64,000 bases of DNA, from positions 70,693,982 to 70,757,981 of the forward strand of contig CM040430.1 of assembly GCA_022702705.1 (NCBI GenBank), in the 5' to 3' direction. This DNA comes from Papilionanthe hookeriana x Papilionanthe teres (Eukaryota > Streptophyta > Magnoliopsida > Asparagales > Orchidaceae). The notes below the pieces were generated by a model, which was not told where the DNA came from, made no database searches, and saw nothing but the letters and a program-made list of their open reading frames with translations. The translations under genes were made by a program, and so were the position numbers. Of the stretch, positions 22,713 through 35,384 are shown piece after piece (position 1 is the stretch's first letter; each line of letters starts with the position of its first letter).

Positions 22713-23769
22713 TTAAAACAAATCTTAAAGTTGTTTAAACAGAACCGATTAAGATCCCACGGTTCCGTCATCCCAGCACCGTTATTTTCATCGAATTCAC
22801 TTAGTCCAGATGAATTTGCTAAACTCAACTGAATGAGTTCCACACTTTCATTTAGACCGTGGGAAATCCCGTTAGCAACACGTGAGTTACATCATCCGAG
22901 GTATTCCCGATCATTCAACGAGACGTTTTAATTTAGTTGCAATTGTAGTTTTGTTGTTCTATTTGTGATTAAATTTTGAGTTGTTTTATATTTTGAAATG
23001 TTATGGCGGTGATTTTTATCTTGTAATGACTTTTAATTTAGTTTTGGTTTCAGTTTAGGGACTATCCTAAAGGTTTTGGTTTTCATGCAACAGTTGTTTA
23101 TCATGCAAGGAAAGTAAAATACAGTGCATGTAAGTAAATTGCAATAACGTAAATTGCAATAAAATAAAAGCGTACCTGGAGGGTCTTCCCGTCATCCCAA
23201 GCTGCACTTAAAACACATGTTAAGGCATTTGAATATTTCAACAAGTACCTAGGTAAAGCTAATGGAAAGGTTTTGGTTGTCTACCACAGTCCTAATCCTA
23301 TAACTAGTCATCTCCTATGACGTCTAGGTTCTTGTGTTTTGGTTTAAGGATGATTTTCTTCATCAAAGAAACAATTAAATTCAATTGTTCTTGTAAACAC
23401 CCTATCATATTGAGGAAGTGTTTAAGACGAGTCTTAAACATCTTTTCAATAACTCTAGAATTGTTTTAAGTCCAAGAGAATTTAATTATACAAGTGAATT
23501 AATCATCCAGGAGTTTAAGTTTTGTTCTCTTGCTCAGCGAACTAGGACATTTGAATATCCTATAAGTGAAGTGACACTTCACTTGATGCCTCATTTAAGA
23601 GTTATAATAATAAGAGCTTTAAAAGGGCAAATCAACTTAATAAATATTTTAATGATTTAAACTTAATGATTTAATTTTTAATTTTGACTTAATTATAAAA
23701 AGTTAGTTTAAGTTTGGAATAGTGTTCAAGTTACTTTAGATTTAATTCTTAATAATTTCATTTAGGTTT

Positions 23770-24140
23770 GTTGTTAAGTGATTTTAATTTAATTTAATTC
23801 AATTTAATTTAAATTCAATTTAATTTAATTTTAATTTAGCTTGATTTGATTTGATTTAATTTTAATTTAATTTAGTTTTAATTTAATTTAATTTTTTTTA
23901 ATTTAGTTTAATTTAATTTAATTTAATTTGATTTAATTTGATTTGAATTCAATTTTAATTTAATTCAATTTTAATTTAATTCAATTTTAATTTAATTTAA
24001 TTTAATTTAATTTAATTTTAATTTAATTTTAATTTTAATTTAATTTAATTTAATTTAATTTTTAATTTAATTTTAATTTAATTTAGTTTTAATTTAATTT
24101 TAATTTTAATTTAATTTAATTTAATTTAGTTTAAATTTGG
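23770..24140. repeat. AATTT/TTTAA low-complexity array in copy C
   Basis: Roughly 370 bp of (TTTAATTTAATTT)-type repeats. The equivalent arrays in copies B (31930-32395) and D (51560-51835) differ in length and internal order, so they have expanded independently since the copies diverged. Confidence 0.9.
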
Positions 24141-25889
24141 ATTATTATTTTAATAAATTTTTTTTTAATTAAGAATTAAGTATTATTGAAGTGATTTATT
24201 TAGGGATTTTTAAATTAAAGAATAAATATCATCTTAAATAATATCTCGACTTTAATATTTCCAATTTCTATTATTCTTCCAAAATTTCAATTAATTAATT
24301 AATTAAAGTTTTATTTTAATTATATTTGAAATGGTTAGTAGGTTTCTACCCTCAATTATTTAAGTTTCAATCATCCAAAATCAGTTTAAAATCAAATATT
24401 TTACCCTCCCCTTTTTGATTAATCCTAAAATTTTAATTAAAGGTTAAAAATTTTTAATTACCATTTTGCCCTTCAAGCTTAATAATTCTATAACTCACTA
24501 AATTAAGCTCAAATGAACTTGAAATTTTTATGTAACCTCACTCATATGTCAATTAAGACATTAGAGGAGAAAATGTGATTTTTCTGTTTTTAATTTCTTT
24601 ATGTAATTATTTTTGATAGAAAATAGGGGTTTTCAAGAAAAATTCAATAACATGACCAAGGAAATGTTTCTATCCTTAAGAAAATTATAAGATGTTCCTA
24701 ATGACTAGAGGACCATTTGGACCAATTTTGGTGATTTTTTGAATTATATTTTATTTATTAGAATTATTTGAAGTTTTGGAGTATTAATTAATTTTAAAAT
24801 AAAATCAATGTTGAAAAGTAGATTTTATATTTTTCTTAAATCTCTCTGACCTCAAGGAGTTCGGAGAAACAAATTTTGTATTTTTTTTATTTTTGTTTGA
24901 TTTATCAGAATTATTTTAGTGAAAAGGTTGGAAAATACATTTTTTAATATTAAAAAATTACATTAAGCCTTTAAAATTCAATATCTTATCCTAGGGACTT
25001 AAGAAAAATATTTGGTTTGTTCCTAAGTAATTAGAATTCAAAATGTGACATTTTGGTGATCTTTAATATTTTTATGATTTTTATTATTTTTTAATTATTA
25101 AAAATATTAAAATAATGATAAAAATCAACTTTTTTAGAAAATTACAATTTTAATTTTCCTAAGTTCCTTTGATATCAGAGAAGCTCCAAAACCATTTTTG
25201 TGAATTTTTGAAAAGTATTTTGTGAGTTATGAAATTTTAAAGTTTAATTTTACTTATGGGGCTTAACCAACCCATTTGGTGGATCAAATCAAGTCCAATT
25301 AGTTTCAAATTTTTATGTGAGACTCTCCTAACCCTAAAGGACAGTGGAGAATTATTTTCAAGTCAATTTGATGTATATTTAACCCTAATTAATTAAAGGT
25401 CAATTTTGGGTGTTTAGGCCAATTAAGATTACTCCAAGTGAAATAACTCAAAACTTATTTTTCCTAGGTTCCTCTAGTCATAAGAAGCATCACCAAATTT
25501 TCCTAGAATTTATTTCTCAACATGCTAATTATTGGAATTAAAATACTCAAAACAGTAACATGCAATTGAAAAATCAATAACTTCTCATAGGGATGGCCTC
25601 TGACCTTGAAAAATTCAAGGAATGTTTCCAAGTTCAGAGGCTTCAAAAGTCCTATGGTCTCATGCCATGGTGAATTTCCTATATGCATGGAGAATTGAAA
25701 TAGTGCAGAGAGTAAATAAATTATTAAAAATAAAATACTTAATGAAATGACTTGATTTCTTTTCCACATTATTCTCCTCTATTCACTGAGCAAGAGGGTA
25801 TTTTTATTTTATTTTTAGGATTTTTCTACACAAAGTTATGCATTTTTGAAGTTCTAGATATTTAATAAATAAGTAAAATCCCTATTTAT

Positions 25890-26201
25890 CTACTTATCCA
25901 CGTGGCGCCACGCGATTCTCGGCAGCTCCGAACGCCCACGCGGCGCATTCTTATTCGACGCCGCCATCCGACTCAGCGCTCCAGGGGCCCGCGGTTCATG
26001 TACCATTGCGCTGTCCTGCTCGATCTCGACCGTCCGCTCGATACACGTTCGATCCAACGGCTCCTGGTCATCGTCTACGACTGGCGTGAACCCATGACCG
26101 TCCACACTAAAACCCTAAGAACTCACTCAATTCTGAACGGATTTTTGTGTTCTTATGCTCTATGGATTCGTCTTGAAGAGACGAACACATCCTTACGGTA
26201 A
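25890..26201 (-). other. GC-rich block with conserved small ORF (copy C)
   Basis: The minus frame 26105-25890 (71 codons) starts MDGHGFTPVVDDDQEPLDR and contains IERTVEI and VHEPRAPGALS. Closely similar frames with the same start codon occur at 30009-30200 (copy B) and 49508-49720 (copy D), in the same orientation relative to the element. The opposite strand is also open over the same block. The block is far richer in G+C than its surroundings and could equally be a promoter region. No family is recognised. Confidence 0.4.
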
Positions 26202-29200
26202 ACATGCATTGAAATTAAGGCATTTGAAATGGAGAATCTCCAGAAGCTTGGGAAGAAGAGAGAGTTCATACCTTTGCTCAGAGAAGTGAAGCTTCGATCT
26301 GAGAGTTGTGTCACGTTTGATTGGGTCCAAACAAGCTCCAGATGAAGTCCCTTGGCCTGGAGAATTGCCTAGGTACAAAAGTGACCACAACCGATCACAA
26401 AGCTTGGAGCCTGGAGCAACTGGGTGGCCTGGAGAGGGGGCTTTCACTGGGGAACTTCTCCTCTTGGTCTGGTGAAGGTGTAGGACCAATCAATTTGGAG
26501 ATTGGCTCACTGTGGTGAAGTGTCCTGGTTTTGGGCTTGAATTTCAGCTCTTAAATTGAGCTCACAGAGAGGAAATGGCAGGGGGATTTCAGTGGGGATC
26601 AAGTTCTCCAGGTGTGGGGAAGAGTCTGGAATGATTTTGGCAGAGTTTCTGTGTGATTTTTTTCAGCACCCCTTCCATGGCCGAGAGAGGTGGTGTTTAA
26701 ATAGGCATGGCTGGAGGGCCTCCCAGGGGGAGTTAGGGCTTGGGATCAGCTGCTCTGGTGAGGAGAAGAACAGCCATGGTGGCCATTGGTTATGGGGCAA
26801 CTCAGCAGGTGAGAATTCCAAGCTTAGGCTCACATGATGCTCTCGGGTGTGGTGTTTTCCGGCGACCCAGGTGGCTGGCCGGCAGGCATGGGTCACCCTC
26901 AGGGTCAGGATGCTCAGGGCTTGATGTTTGTGAAGTCAATTGGTTGTTGCCATGTGTAAAGGGTTTGAATCAAAGTGGAATGGGGTAAGGGTGTATTTTG
27001 CTAAGTTTGGTCAAATGCATGGATTAGGCTAGGTGCACCTCCCCATGGCTAGTTTGGGCTGAAGATAAAGTGGTTTAGGTCAGCTTAATTAGTGGGGAAG
27101 GGTCACCATCCAAGTACAATTAAGTTTAAGCAAGGTTTAGGGGAGACATGGGAGTGGTTAATCACTCTTAAGAGGATCATTAAAGGGTCCCCTCTTCTTG
27201 CCATTTTTGGTATGGTGAAGTTTCCAAGGCTTTCATGGCTCACATGTGGCTCATGCATGGCTTCATGGCTCACCTTTGGCTTGGGAAAAGTTAAGTCAAC
27301 TTCATGAAAAAGGGTTTTAGAAATTTTGGTAATTTAGGGGTGATTTGATGGGATTTGACATATGGCTTGATTTGGAGTTATTTCATTATGGATTTAGAAC
27401 TTAGGGGATGGTTTTATCAAATGGATGATGATAGAGGATTGTCATGTGGGCTTTAAGATGGAGTTTGGGCTTTTTGAAATCATTTTGGATGGGCTTTTTA
27501 GGAAGGCCTAAGGAAGTGGGCCTTAGGTTTTTTAAAATAAGTTTATGGATGGGAATCTTGTAAAAGGTTGGGCCAAATAATTGTTGGGTTTGGTTTAGGG
27601 ATGTGTCATGAGTGATTTGAAATAAATTTGAGGTGGTTTGGGTTTGAATTGGGTTAGATTTGGGCTTCTTTGGTAAAGGGGCCAATATAGGTCAAATTGG
27701 GCTAATTTGGGCCAATGTTGTGCTAGGGTTTAAATTGATGTAAAATTAATGTTTGGAAATGTTTATGGGGGTGTTACAAATAGGTTTCAACTTTGGTTGG
27801 GTTTTGATTTTGGGATTTGGGGCCCATTTGGGTTAGGTTTGGGTTTGGGTCAAAAGTGGGCATTTTAGCTTTGGGTTGGATTTGGGTGGAGTTTAGGTTC
27901 AAATTTTGGGCAAATCATGTTATTTTTTTGTTTGTGGGGATGTTAGGGAAATTTTAGAAAAGGTTTGGGGTCAATTGGAGTTAAATTGGGTTAGTTTGGG
28001 CTAAGTTTGGGTCATGGGTCCAAATTAGGCTTTAAGGTCAAAAGTGAAATTGGATTCAAATGTCAATCAAATTGGGCTTGGATTTGGTCTATATTGAAAT
28101 TAGGGATATTGAATTGAAGTTTAGAATTGAATTGGACCAAAATTGAGACCAATTGGGGTGATTAGGTTTGACATTGGGTTCATTTGGGTTTAAAATGGGC
28201 TAAATTGGGGATTTTGGTAAAAGTGGGGTAAATTGACAAAATTGGCCCATGGTGTAGTTGAACAAAATGCAATTGGGAATATTTGGGATTTTTTGGAATT
28301 TTCTGGTAATTTTATGAATTTATGGAATTTTGGGTTAAGAGGGGCATTTTGGTAATTTTGAGGGTATTGGGGGTATTTTTAGAAATTTTGGTATTTTTGG
28401 CTGGAGATAGTCAATTTGAGTGGGGGAAAATGTTTAGGATTGATTTTGAGGACTTTTGGATGATTTGGAGATTTTGGAGGGTTTGGGCAATTCCAAGGGC
28501 TTTTTGTAGGTTCGATGGGTATAGGGTCCCCGGGGTCAAAAATTGAAATTTTGGAAGAATGAAGATTGATCAAATATGAGTGAAATGGAATCACTTTAGT
28601 TGAGCCATGAAGTCATATTAAGCCTATGTGAGCCATGAGAGGACTCATTGGAGGCATTCACTATGTTGTTCCTAACCCTCTTAACCAGGGGCTTAGGGGT
28701 TAAAGTCCATCCATATGAATTACCTACATGAGTCAGGGAGTCAAGTTGGGGTAAGGTGTGGTTTTAGGATTTGGATTGTGTATGTGAGAGTGTAGAGTGT
28801 GAGTGTAGTGAGTGTGTAAGTCAACCCTCACCAGACCAGGCCACCCAGGGTAGTCCTAAGGCCAAAGAGTCCTATAGGGAACTCATCCTTTAAACCTTCA
28901 CATTTGATTTCAACCCTCTAGGTGATTAGGGGTCTAGAATCAAGCTTGTGGGGTTTGAAGGGAGTCAAGAGGTGTTTGAACTTCTAAAGGGTGGGTTCCA
29001 CTTCTAGTCCTCTAAAATAGTCAAAGGAAAAGCCTAAGGCTAGATCCTAAACACTAAAGAGGGAAGAGAAGACCTCATCAAAAATGAGGTCAACACCATG
29101 GATTGACCAAACCAAGCCCAAAATACACTCTCCCCCATTCCATTTTAATCAAGCTTTTTACACATGTCAAACTCCAATTGACTTCAACAATTCAACCCCT

Positions 29201-30008
29201 GACACCACTGAGTCAGATGGTGACCCTTGCCTGGCAGGCTAGCCACCACAGCCGCCGGAAACACCATGGCCGAGAGCTCCATGTGAGCAAAAATTTCAAA
29301 TTCTCCCTTGCTGAGCTGTCCCAACCCTAGTGGACACCAGAGCTCTTCTTCTCCTCCCCTGAGCAGCTGATCCCAGCCTCCAATTTCCCCTGAGAAGCCC
29401 TCCAGCCATGCCTTTTTAAACAACACCACCTCTCGGCCAAAAGAGGAGCTGAACCAGACTTTAAGGAAACTCTGCCAAAATTGCTCCAAGAGCTTCTCCT
29501 AACCCAGAGCAGTTGATCCCCAGTGTTCCTTTGCCCTAATCCCCATTAACAGAGCTCAATTTCTGAGTTAAAAATCCACCCAAAAATAGGACACTTCCCC
29601 ACAGTGGGTCAATCTCCAAATTGATTGGTCCTACACCTTCACCAGACCAAGAGGAGAAGTTCCTCAGCAAAAGCCCCCTCACCAGGCAAGCCATTGCTTC
29701 CAGCCTCCAAGCTTTGTGATCGGGCTTGGTCACTTTCACACCTAGACAATTCCCCAGAGCCAGAGACTTCATCTGGAGCTTGCCTGGACTCAATCGAAGG
29801 TGACACAACTCTCAGATCGAAGCTTCACTTCTCTGAGCAAAGGTATGAACTCACTCTTCCTTCCGAGCTTCCAGCGAATCTCCATTTTGTTTAGGTTAAT
29901 TTCATAGCCCATAAACTGTATGGATGTGTTTGTCTCTTCAAGACGAATCCATAGAGCATAAGAACACGAAAATCCATTGAGAATCGAGTGAGATCTTAGT
30001 GTTTTAGT

Positions 30009-30200
30009 GTGGACGGTCACGGGTGCACACCAGTCGTAGATGATGACCAGGAGCCGTTGGATCGCGCGTGTATCGAGCGGACGGTCGAGATCAAGTCTGT
30101 CGGCGCGATGGTACATGAACCGCGGGATGCATGGTTGCTGACTCAAGTGGCGGCATCGAATGGGAATGCGCCGCGCGGGCTTTCGGAGCTGCCGATGTAG
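30009..30200 (+). other. GC-rich block with conserved small ORF (copy B)
   Basis: 63 codons starting MDGHGCTPVVDDDQEPLDRA, matching the frames in copies C and D through IERTVEI and VHEPR; the C-terminus differs (DAWLLTQVAAS). On the opposite strand a longer frame (30203-29790) is also conserved in C and D. Function unknown. Confidence 0.4.
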
Positions 30201-31929
30201 CACTGGCGCCGCGTGGATATATAGATAAATAGGGTATTTTTGAATTATTTAAATTCCCTGAACTTCAAAAATCCATATCTTTGCATAGAAAAATCACGAA
30301 AATAAAATAAAAATACCCTCTTGCTCAGTGAACAGAGGAAAATAATGTGGAAAAGAAATCAAATTAATTGGATGAGTATTTTATTTTTAATAATTTATTT
30401 ACTGATTTCAGTATTTTGATTCTTCATTTACATAAACAATTCACCATGTCATGAGACTATAGGGCTTTTGAAGCCTCTAATCTTGGGAACATTCCCTTAA
30501 TTTTTCAAGGTCAGAAGCCATCTCTGTGAAAAGTTATTGAATTTTCAATTTCATGTCACTGTTTTAGGTATTTTAATTTCAATAATTAGCATGTTGTGAA
30601 ATAAATTCTAGGAAAATTTGGTGATGTTCTTTAGGACTAGAGGACCCTATGAAAAATATATTTTGAGTTAATTCATTCATATTAACCTTAATTGGCCTAA
30701 ACCCCTAAAATTGAATTTTAATTAATTAGGGTTAACCACACATCAAAAGAGCTTGAAAACAATTCTCCACTGATCTTTAGGATCAGAGAGACCTCACATA
30801 AAAATTTAAAATCAATTGGACTTGATTAACCCTACCAAATGGATTTATTAAGCCTCATAAGCAAAATGGAACTTTAAAAATTCATAACTATAAAAATACT
30901 TTTCAAAAATTCACAAAAATGGTTTTGGAGCTTCTCTGATATTAGGGGTGTTCAGAAAAATTAAAATTGGAATTTTCTAAAAAAGTTGATTTTTAACAAT
31001 ATTTTAATATTTTAATAATTAAAAAATAATAAAAATAACAAAAATATTAAAAATCATAAAAATGTCACATTTTGACTCCTAATCACTTAGGAACAAACCT
31101 AAAATATTGAAATTTAAAGGCTTAATGTATTTTTTAATATTAAAAAATGAGTTTTTAGCCTTCTTCACTAAAATAATTCTAATAAATCAAAGAAAAATTA
31201 AAAAATTATAAAATTTGTTTCTCTGGACTCCTTGAGGTCAGAGAGATTTAAGAAAAATATAAAATCTATTTTTCAGCTTTTATTTTATTTTAAAATTAAT
31301 TAATACTCTAAAACTCAAAATAATTATAATAAATAAAATATAATTCAAAAAATCACAAAAATTGGTCCACGTGGTCCTCTAGTCATTAGGAACATTCCAT
31401 AATTTTCTTAAGGACAGAAACCTTTCCTTGGTCATGTTGTTAAATTTTCTTTGAAAACCCTTATTTTCTACTAAAAATAATTATATAAATAAATTAAATT
31501 CAGAAAAATCACATTCTCTCCTCTAATGTCTTAATTGACATGTGAGTGAGGTGACATAAAAAATTTCAAATTCATTTGAGCTCAATTTAGTGAGTTATGA
31601 AATAAATAAACTTAAAAGGGCATAAAGGTAATTAAAATTTTAACACTTAATTAAAACTTTAGGTTTAATCAAAATGGGGGATAAAATATTTGATTTTAAT
31701 TTTCTCTTAGATGATTGAAACTTAGGAAGATTAAGGGGTAGAAACCCATTAAACACTTTGAAAATATCAAAAAAATGAAACTTTAATTAATTAAATAATT
31801 TAAATTTTGGAAAGAATATATTTAAATTTGTATTATTAAAATTGGGATATTATTAAGAGGACATTTATTCTTTAACTTAAAAATCCCTAAATGAATCACT
31901 TTAACAATATTTAATTCTTAATTAAAAAA

Positions 31930-32395
31930 TTAAAATAATAATCTAAATTAATAATTAAAACTAAAATTAAAACAAATTAAATTAAAATCAAATTAAAATT
32001 AAAGTTAAACTAAAACTAACAATTAAAATTAAAATTAAAATCAAAATTTAAATCAAATTAAATCCAATTAAATTAAAATTAAATTCAATTAAAATTAAAT
32101 TAAATTAAAATTCAAATTAAACTAAATTAAAATTAAAATTAAATTAAATTAAAATTAAATTAAAATTAAAACTAAAATTAAATTAAAATTAAATTAAAAT
32201 TAAATTAAATTAAATTAAAATTAAATTAAATTAAAATTAAATTAAAATTAAATTAAATTAAAATTAAATTGAATTAAAAAAAATTAAAATTAAATAAATT
32301 TAAATCAAATAAAAATTAAAAAAAATAAATAAATTAAAGTTAAATTAAAGTTAAATTAAATTAAAATTAAATTAAAATCAAATTGAAATAAAATC
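31930..32395. repeat. AAATTAAATT low-complexity array in copy B
   Basis: About 465 bp of AAATTAAAATTAAA-type words, the complement of the array in copy C because the two copies are inverted. Confidence 0.9.
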
Positions 32396-34568
32396 ATTTA
32401 ACAAACCTGAATGAAATCATCAAGAATTAAATCTAAAATAATTTGAACACTATTCCAAACTTAAGATCATCAATTAAAACCTCAATATTAAATTAAAACC
32501 ACTTTAAACCATTAATTCAAACTTCAAATTAAGAATGGTTAAAATTCTCGATAAACCAACTTGCCCTTAAAAGCTTTAATTATTATAACTCTTAAATAGA
32601 GTATTAAGTGAGATGTCATTTCATTCATCAGATAATCAAATACCTAAGTTCACTGAGCAAGAAACAAAGTTTAACTAAACTCCTTGATGATTAATTCACC
32701 TGTGCAACTAAATTTACTTGGACTCAAAACACTCCAGAAATATTGAAAAGATGTTTAGGACTTGTCCTAAGCACTTCCTCAATAGGACGGGATGTTTTAG
32801 AAGAACAATTGAATTTAATTGTTCTTTGATGAAGAAAATCTTCCTTAAACCAAACCAAGAACCTAGACGTCATAGGAGATTACTAGTTATAGGATTAGGA
32901 ATTTGGTAGACAACCAAGACCCTTTCCCTTAGCTTTACCTAGGTATTTCTTGCAAAATATTTAATTGTATTAACATGTGTTTTAAGTGCAGCTTGGGATG
33001 ACGGGAAGACCCTCCAGGTATGTTTTTATTTAATTGCAATTTACTTTATTGCAATTTACCTACATGTATTGTACTTTACTTTTTCTTGCATGATAAATAA
33101 AACTGTTGCATGAAAACCAAAACCTTTAGGATAGTCCCTAAATTGAAACCAAAACTAAATTAAAAGTCATTGCAAGATAAAATTCACCGCCTCAACATTT
33201 CAAAATATAAAACAACTCAAAATTTAATCACAAACAGAACAACAAAACTATAATTTTAACTAAATTAAAACATCTCGTTGAATGATCGAGAATACCTCGG
33301 ATGATGTAACCCACGTGTTGCTAATGGGATTTCCCACGGTCTAAATGAAAGTGTGGAACTCATTCAGTTGAGTTTAACAAATTCATCTGGACTAAGTGAA
33401 TTCAATGAAAATAACGGTGCCGGGATGACGGATCTGTGGGATCTTAATCGGTTCTGTTTAAATAACTTTAAGATTTGTTTTATTTAAAATATTAAAAACA
33501 CTTGGATTTTAAGATTTTCTCTAAACCATAACACTTCTCTCATCTCCTGATTTATGACTTCTAAAACTAAAACTCTGCAACAACAAGGAGCTCGAAGCAC
33601 GGTGGGCAGCACGGCCATCTTCGTCAGCAAAACTTGTGTCTACATTAGCTAAACTTTCTTAGAGTTAAACAACCAAACCGTAGGATTTCGAGGTAGTTTG
33701 CCTAGTGCAACGTAAATCCTCAACCCTTTTGTTAGGTATTTGCATGATCATGTCATGTAAATTAAGCCCTGACCAGTCTTAGGACTCCGAGGCAGTCGTT
33801 CGGTACGACATAAACCCTCACATCTTCGAGGCTATTTGTATGATCATGTCATACAAACATAAGTCCTAATTAATTAAAATTGGCAAGATCGAAACATTAA
33901 GTAAATTCCCAAATCTAAGCCAAATAATAGGATAGTATGGGAAGTTGCCAAGATTCTTCTTGGATCCTCAGCTTCTCCTATTTCTCTTCCTTTGGACTCT
34001 TAAAATAACTGTTCCAAATTTGATCCATTCCCTATTGAAATCTCCATAATTCAATCCTTTAAAAACTTTAAACTTTGAAATTCTTGAGAGCAAAACCCTG
34101 ATCATTATCGAGAGTTTTCTTAAATGATTCTCGTCATTTAAGATGTAATTAACTATAGGGGCTTGCCTTTATAGGGAACTTTAAGAACCTGAGTAATATA
34201 AACCCCGTTTAATTTCTTTACATTAAACAGGGAACTTGTCGGCTTATAAAATTGGTTCGCAGACCAAACGGATGTCACAAATCTTCTAGTTTATTTAATC
34301 GAGCCCCATCATCAAGCAAAGTGTGTCTATTCTTCGGGATAGTATACACGGTTTGTGATGCGTTGCTCATTTATATAAACTATTTGGGATGTGAGACCGG
34401 TTTGATTTCATATCTTAAAATTTTCAAACTTAAAATTATTTTCAAAATCAAATGCTACTTTCCAAATTATATATATTTAAATTAAATTTAAAATTTAAAA
34501 TTCGCCGACAATTTCTGTTAGGCGACCCCTTTTCAAAATACAACACACAACCTAAAAATATGCCGACA

Positions 34569-35384
34569 CATGATTACTATAAATTTTAACTAATTTCTTT
34601 TATTCATTTCTATATTCAAAATTTTGTTCCCCTAATATAACTTCATGTACATAATTGTTCTCAATCAAAAATAAGATTTATGTTTAAGTATTCTTGAGAA
34701 TCAAATAAAATTTTAGGTTTTTGAAAATTTTTGTTTTTAAAATCCCCCCCAAACTTTAAAATTTTAATTAAGATAAAACATTTAAGCATAAGAAATGATA
34801 CATGAGTGAGAAATAAAAACAGTCATATCATGCTTGCAAGAATTTTTAATATCTTAATATGCAAGTATAACAATTTAAATACAGGAGTAAAATGAAATCA
34901 AATATAGTTTTTCAAAACATTTTTCTTCTTTTTTTTTAATAATAAGAAAAGTAAAAATTTCATAATACTTCTACAGTAGTGGAGGTTTTCAAAGAAAATA
35001 CACACCAACTAAAATAACACACTGATACAGATAACAGATGATAGTGGAATTTGAAGAATTTTAAACATGTAGTTCTCCTAAGTAGAAGTTTCTAATACTG
35101 GTTTATAATTTCCTAACAATTTTTGAAATTAAAAATACATAGTACTAAAAACTCTGACATAACATACACATAAAAACATTTACTATTACACACTATCACA
35201 CATCAAAATATAAATCAATAATAAAACAACAACAATACCTGAATATGCATAACAGATAAATAGTACAACTACAATCTGCATACTATCAAGGTTCACATCA
35301 CAACACAATCATCAAACAAAATACTAGATAAAGTACACAGTGACACAACACATTAATACAACAACTAAAACAAACAACATACAA
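34569..35384 (-). other. E5 tail between ORF 2 and the lost 3' LTR
   Basis: No gene. On the minus strand a G-run with flanking purines (AAAGTTTGGGGGGGATT, 34742-34758) resembles the polypurine tract that precedes a 3' LTR, but the expected LTR start TGATAYACC does not follow. The rest is AT-rich. Element B begins at 34568. Confidence 0.45.

Larger units (their letters stand above)
21641..29095 (-). mobile_element. Giant LTR-like element copy C, complete
   Basis: A 7455-bp unit bounded on the minus strand by TGTTGACCTC and ATGCTGACA, i.e. TG...CA ends, with a perfect 5-bp duplication CCATG. It matches copies B and D end to end. TG/CA ends plus 5-bp duplications are the hallmark of LTR retrotransposon integration, yet no gag-pol and no terminal direct repeat is present. 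The simplest reading is a solo LTR of a very large-LTR family; the GGCGACCCC word near its 3' end recalls Tat/Ogre LTRs. Internal features are a hairpin at the start, an AATTT-type array and a GC-rich block. Confidence 0.8.
29096..34568 (+). mobile_element. Giant LTR-like element copy B, right part
   Basis: Resumes after copy C and is collinear with 48594-54110 of copy D, ending ...AACCTAAAAATATGCCGACA. With 19585-21640 it makes a 7.5-kb element. It is inverted relative to 21641-27018 of copy C, giving two arms of about 5.4 kb. It holds the small-ORF block (30009-30200), an AT array (31930-32395) and, near the end, the words TATAGGGGCTTGC and GGCGACCCC shared with the element at 54713-60528. 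No protein-coding gene. Confidence 0.8.

Noticed and set aside
26321..27307. Several short frames in the middle of copy C
   Set aside because: They overlap on both strands, have no counterpart in copies B and D in the same frame, and contain no recognised motif.
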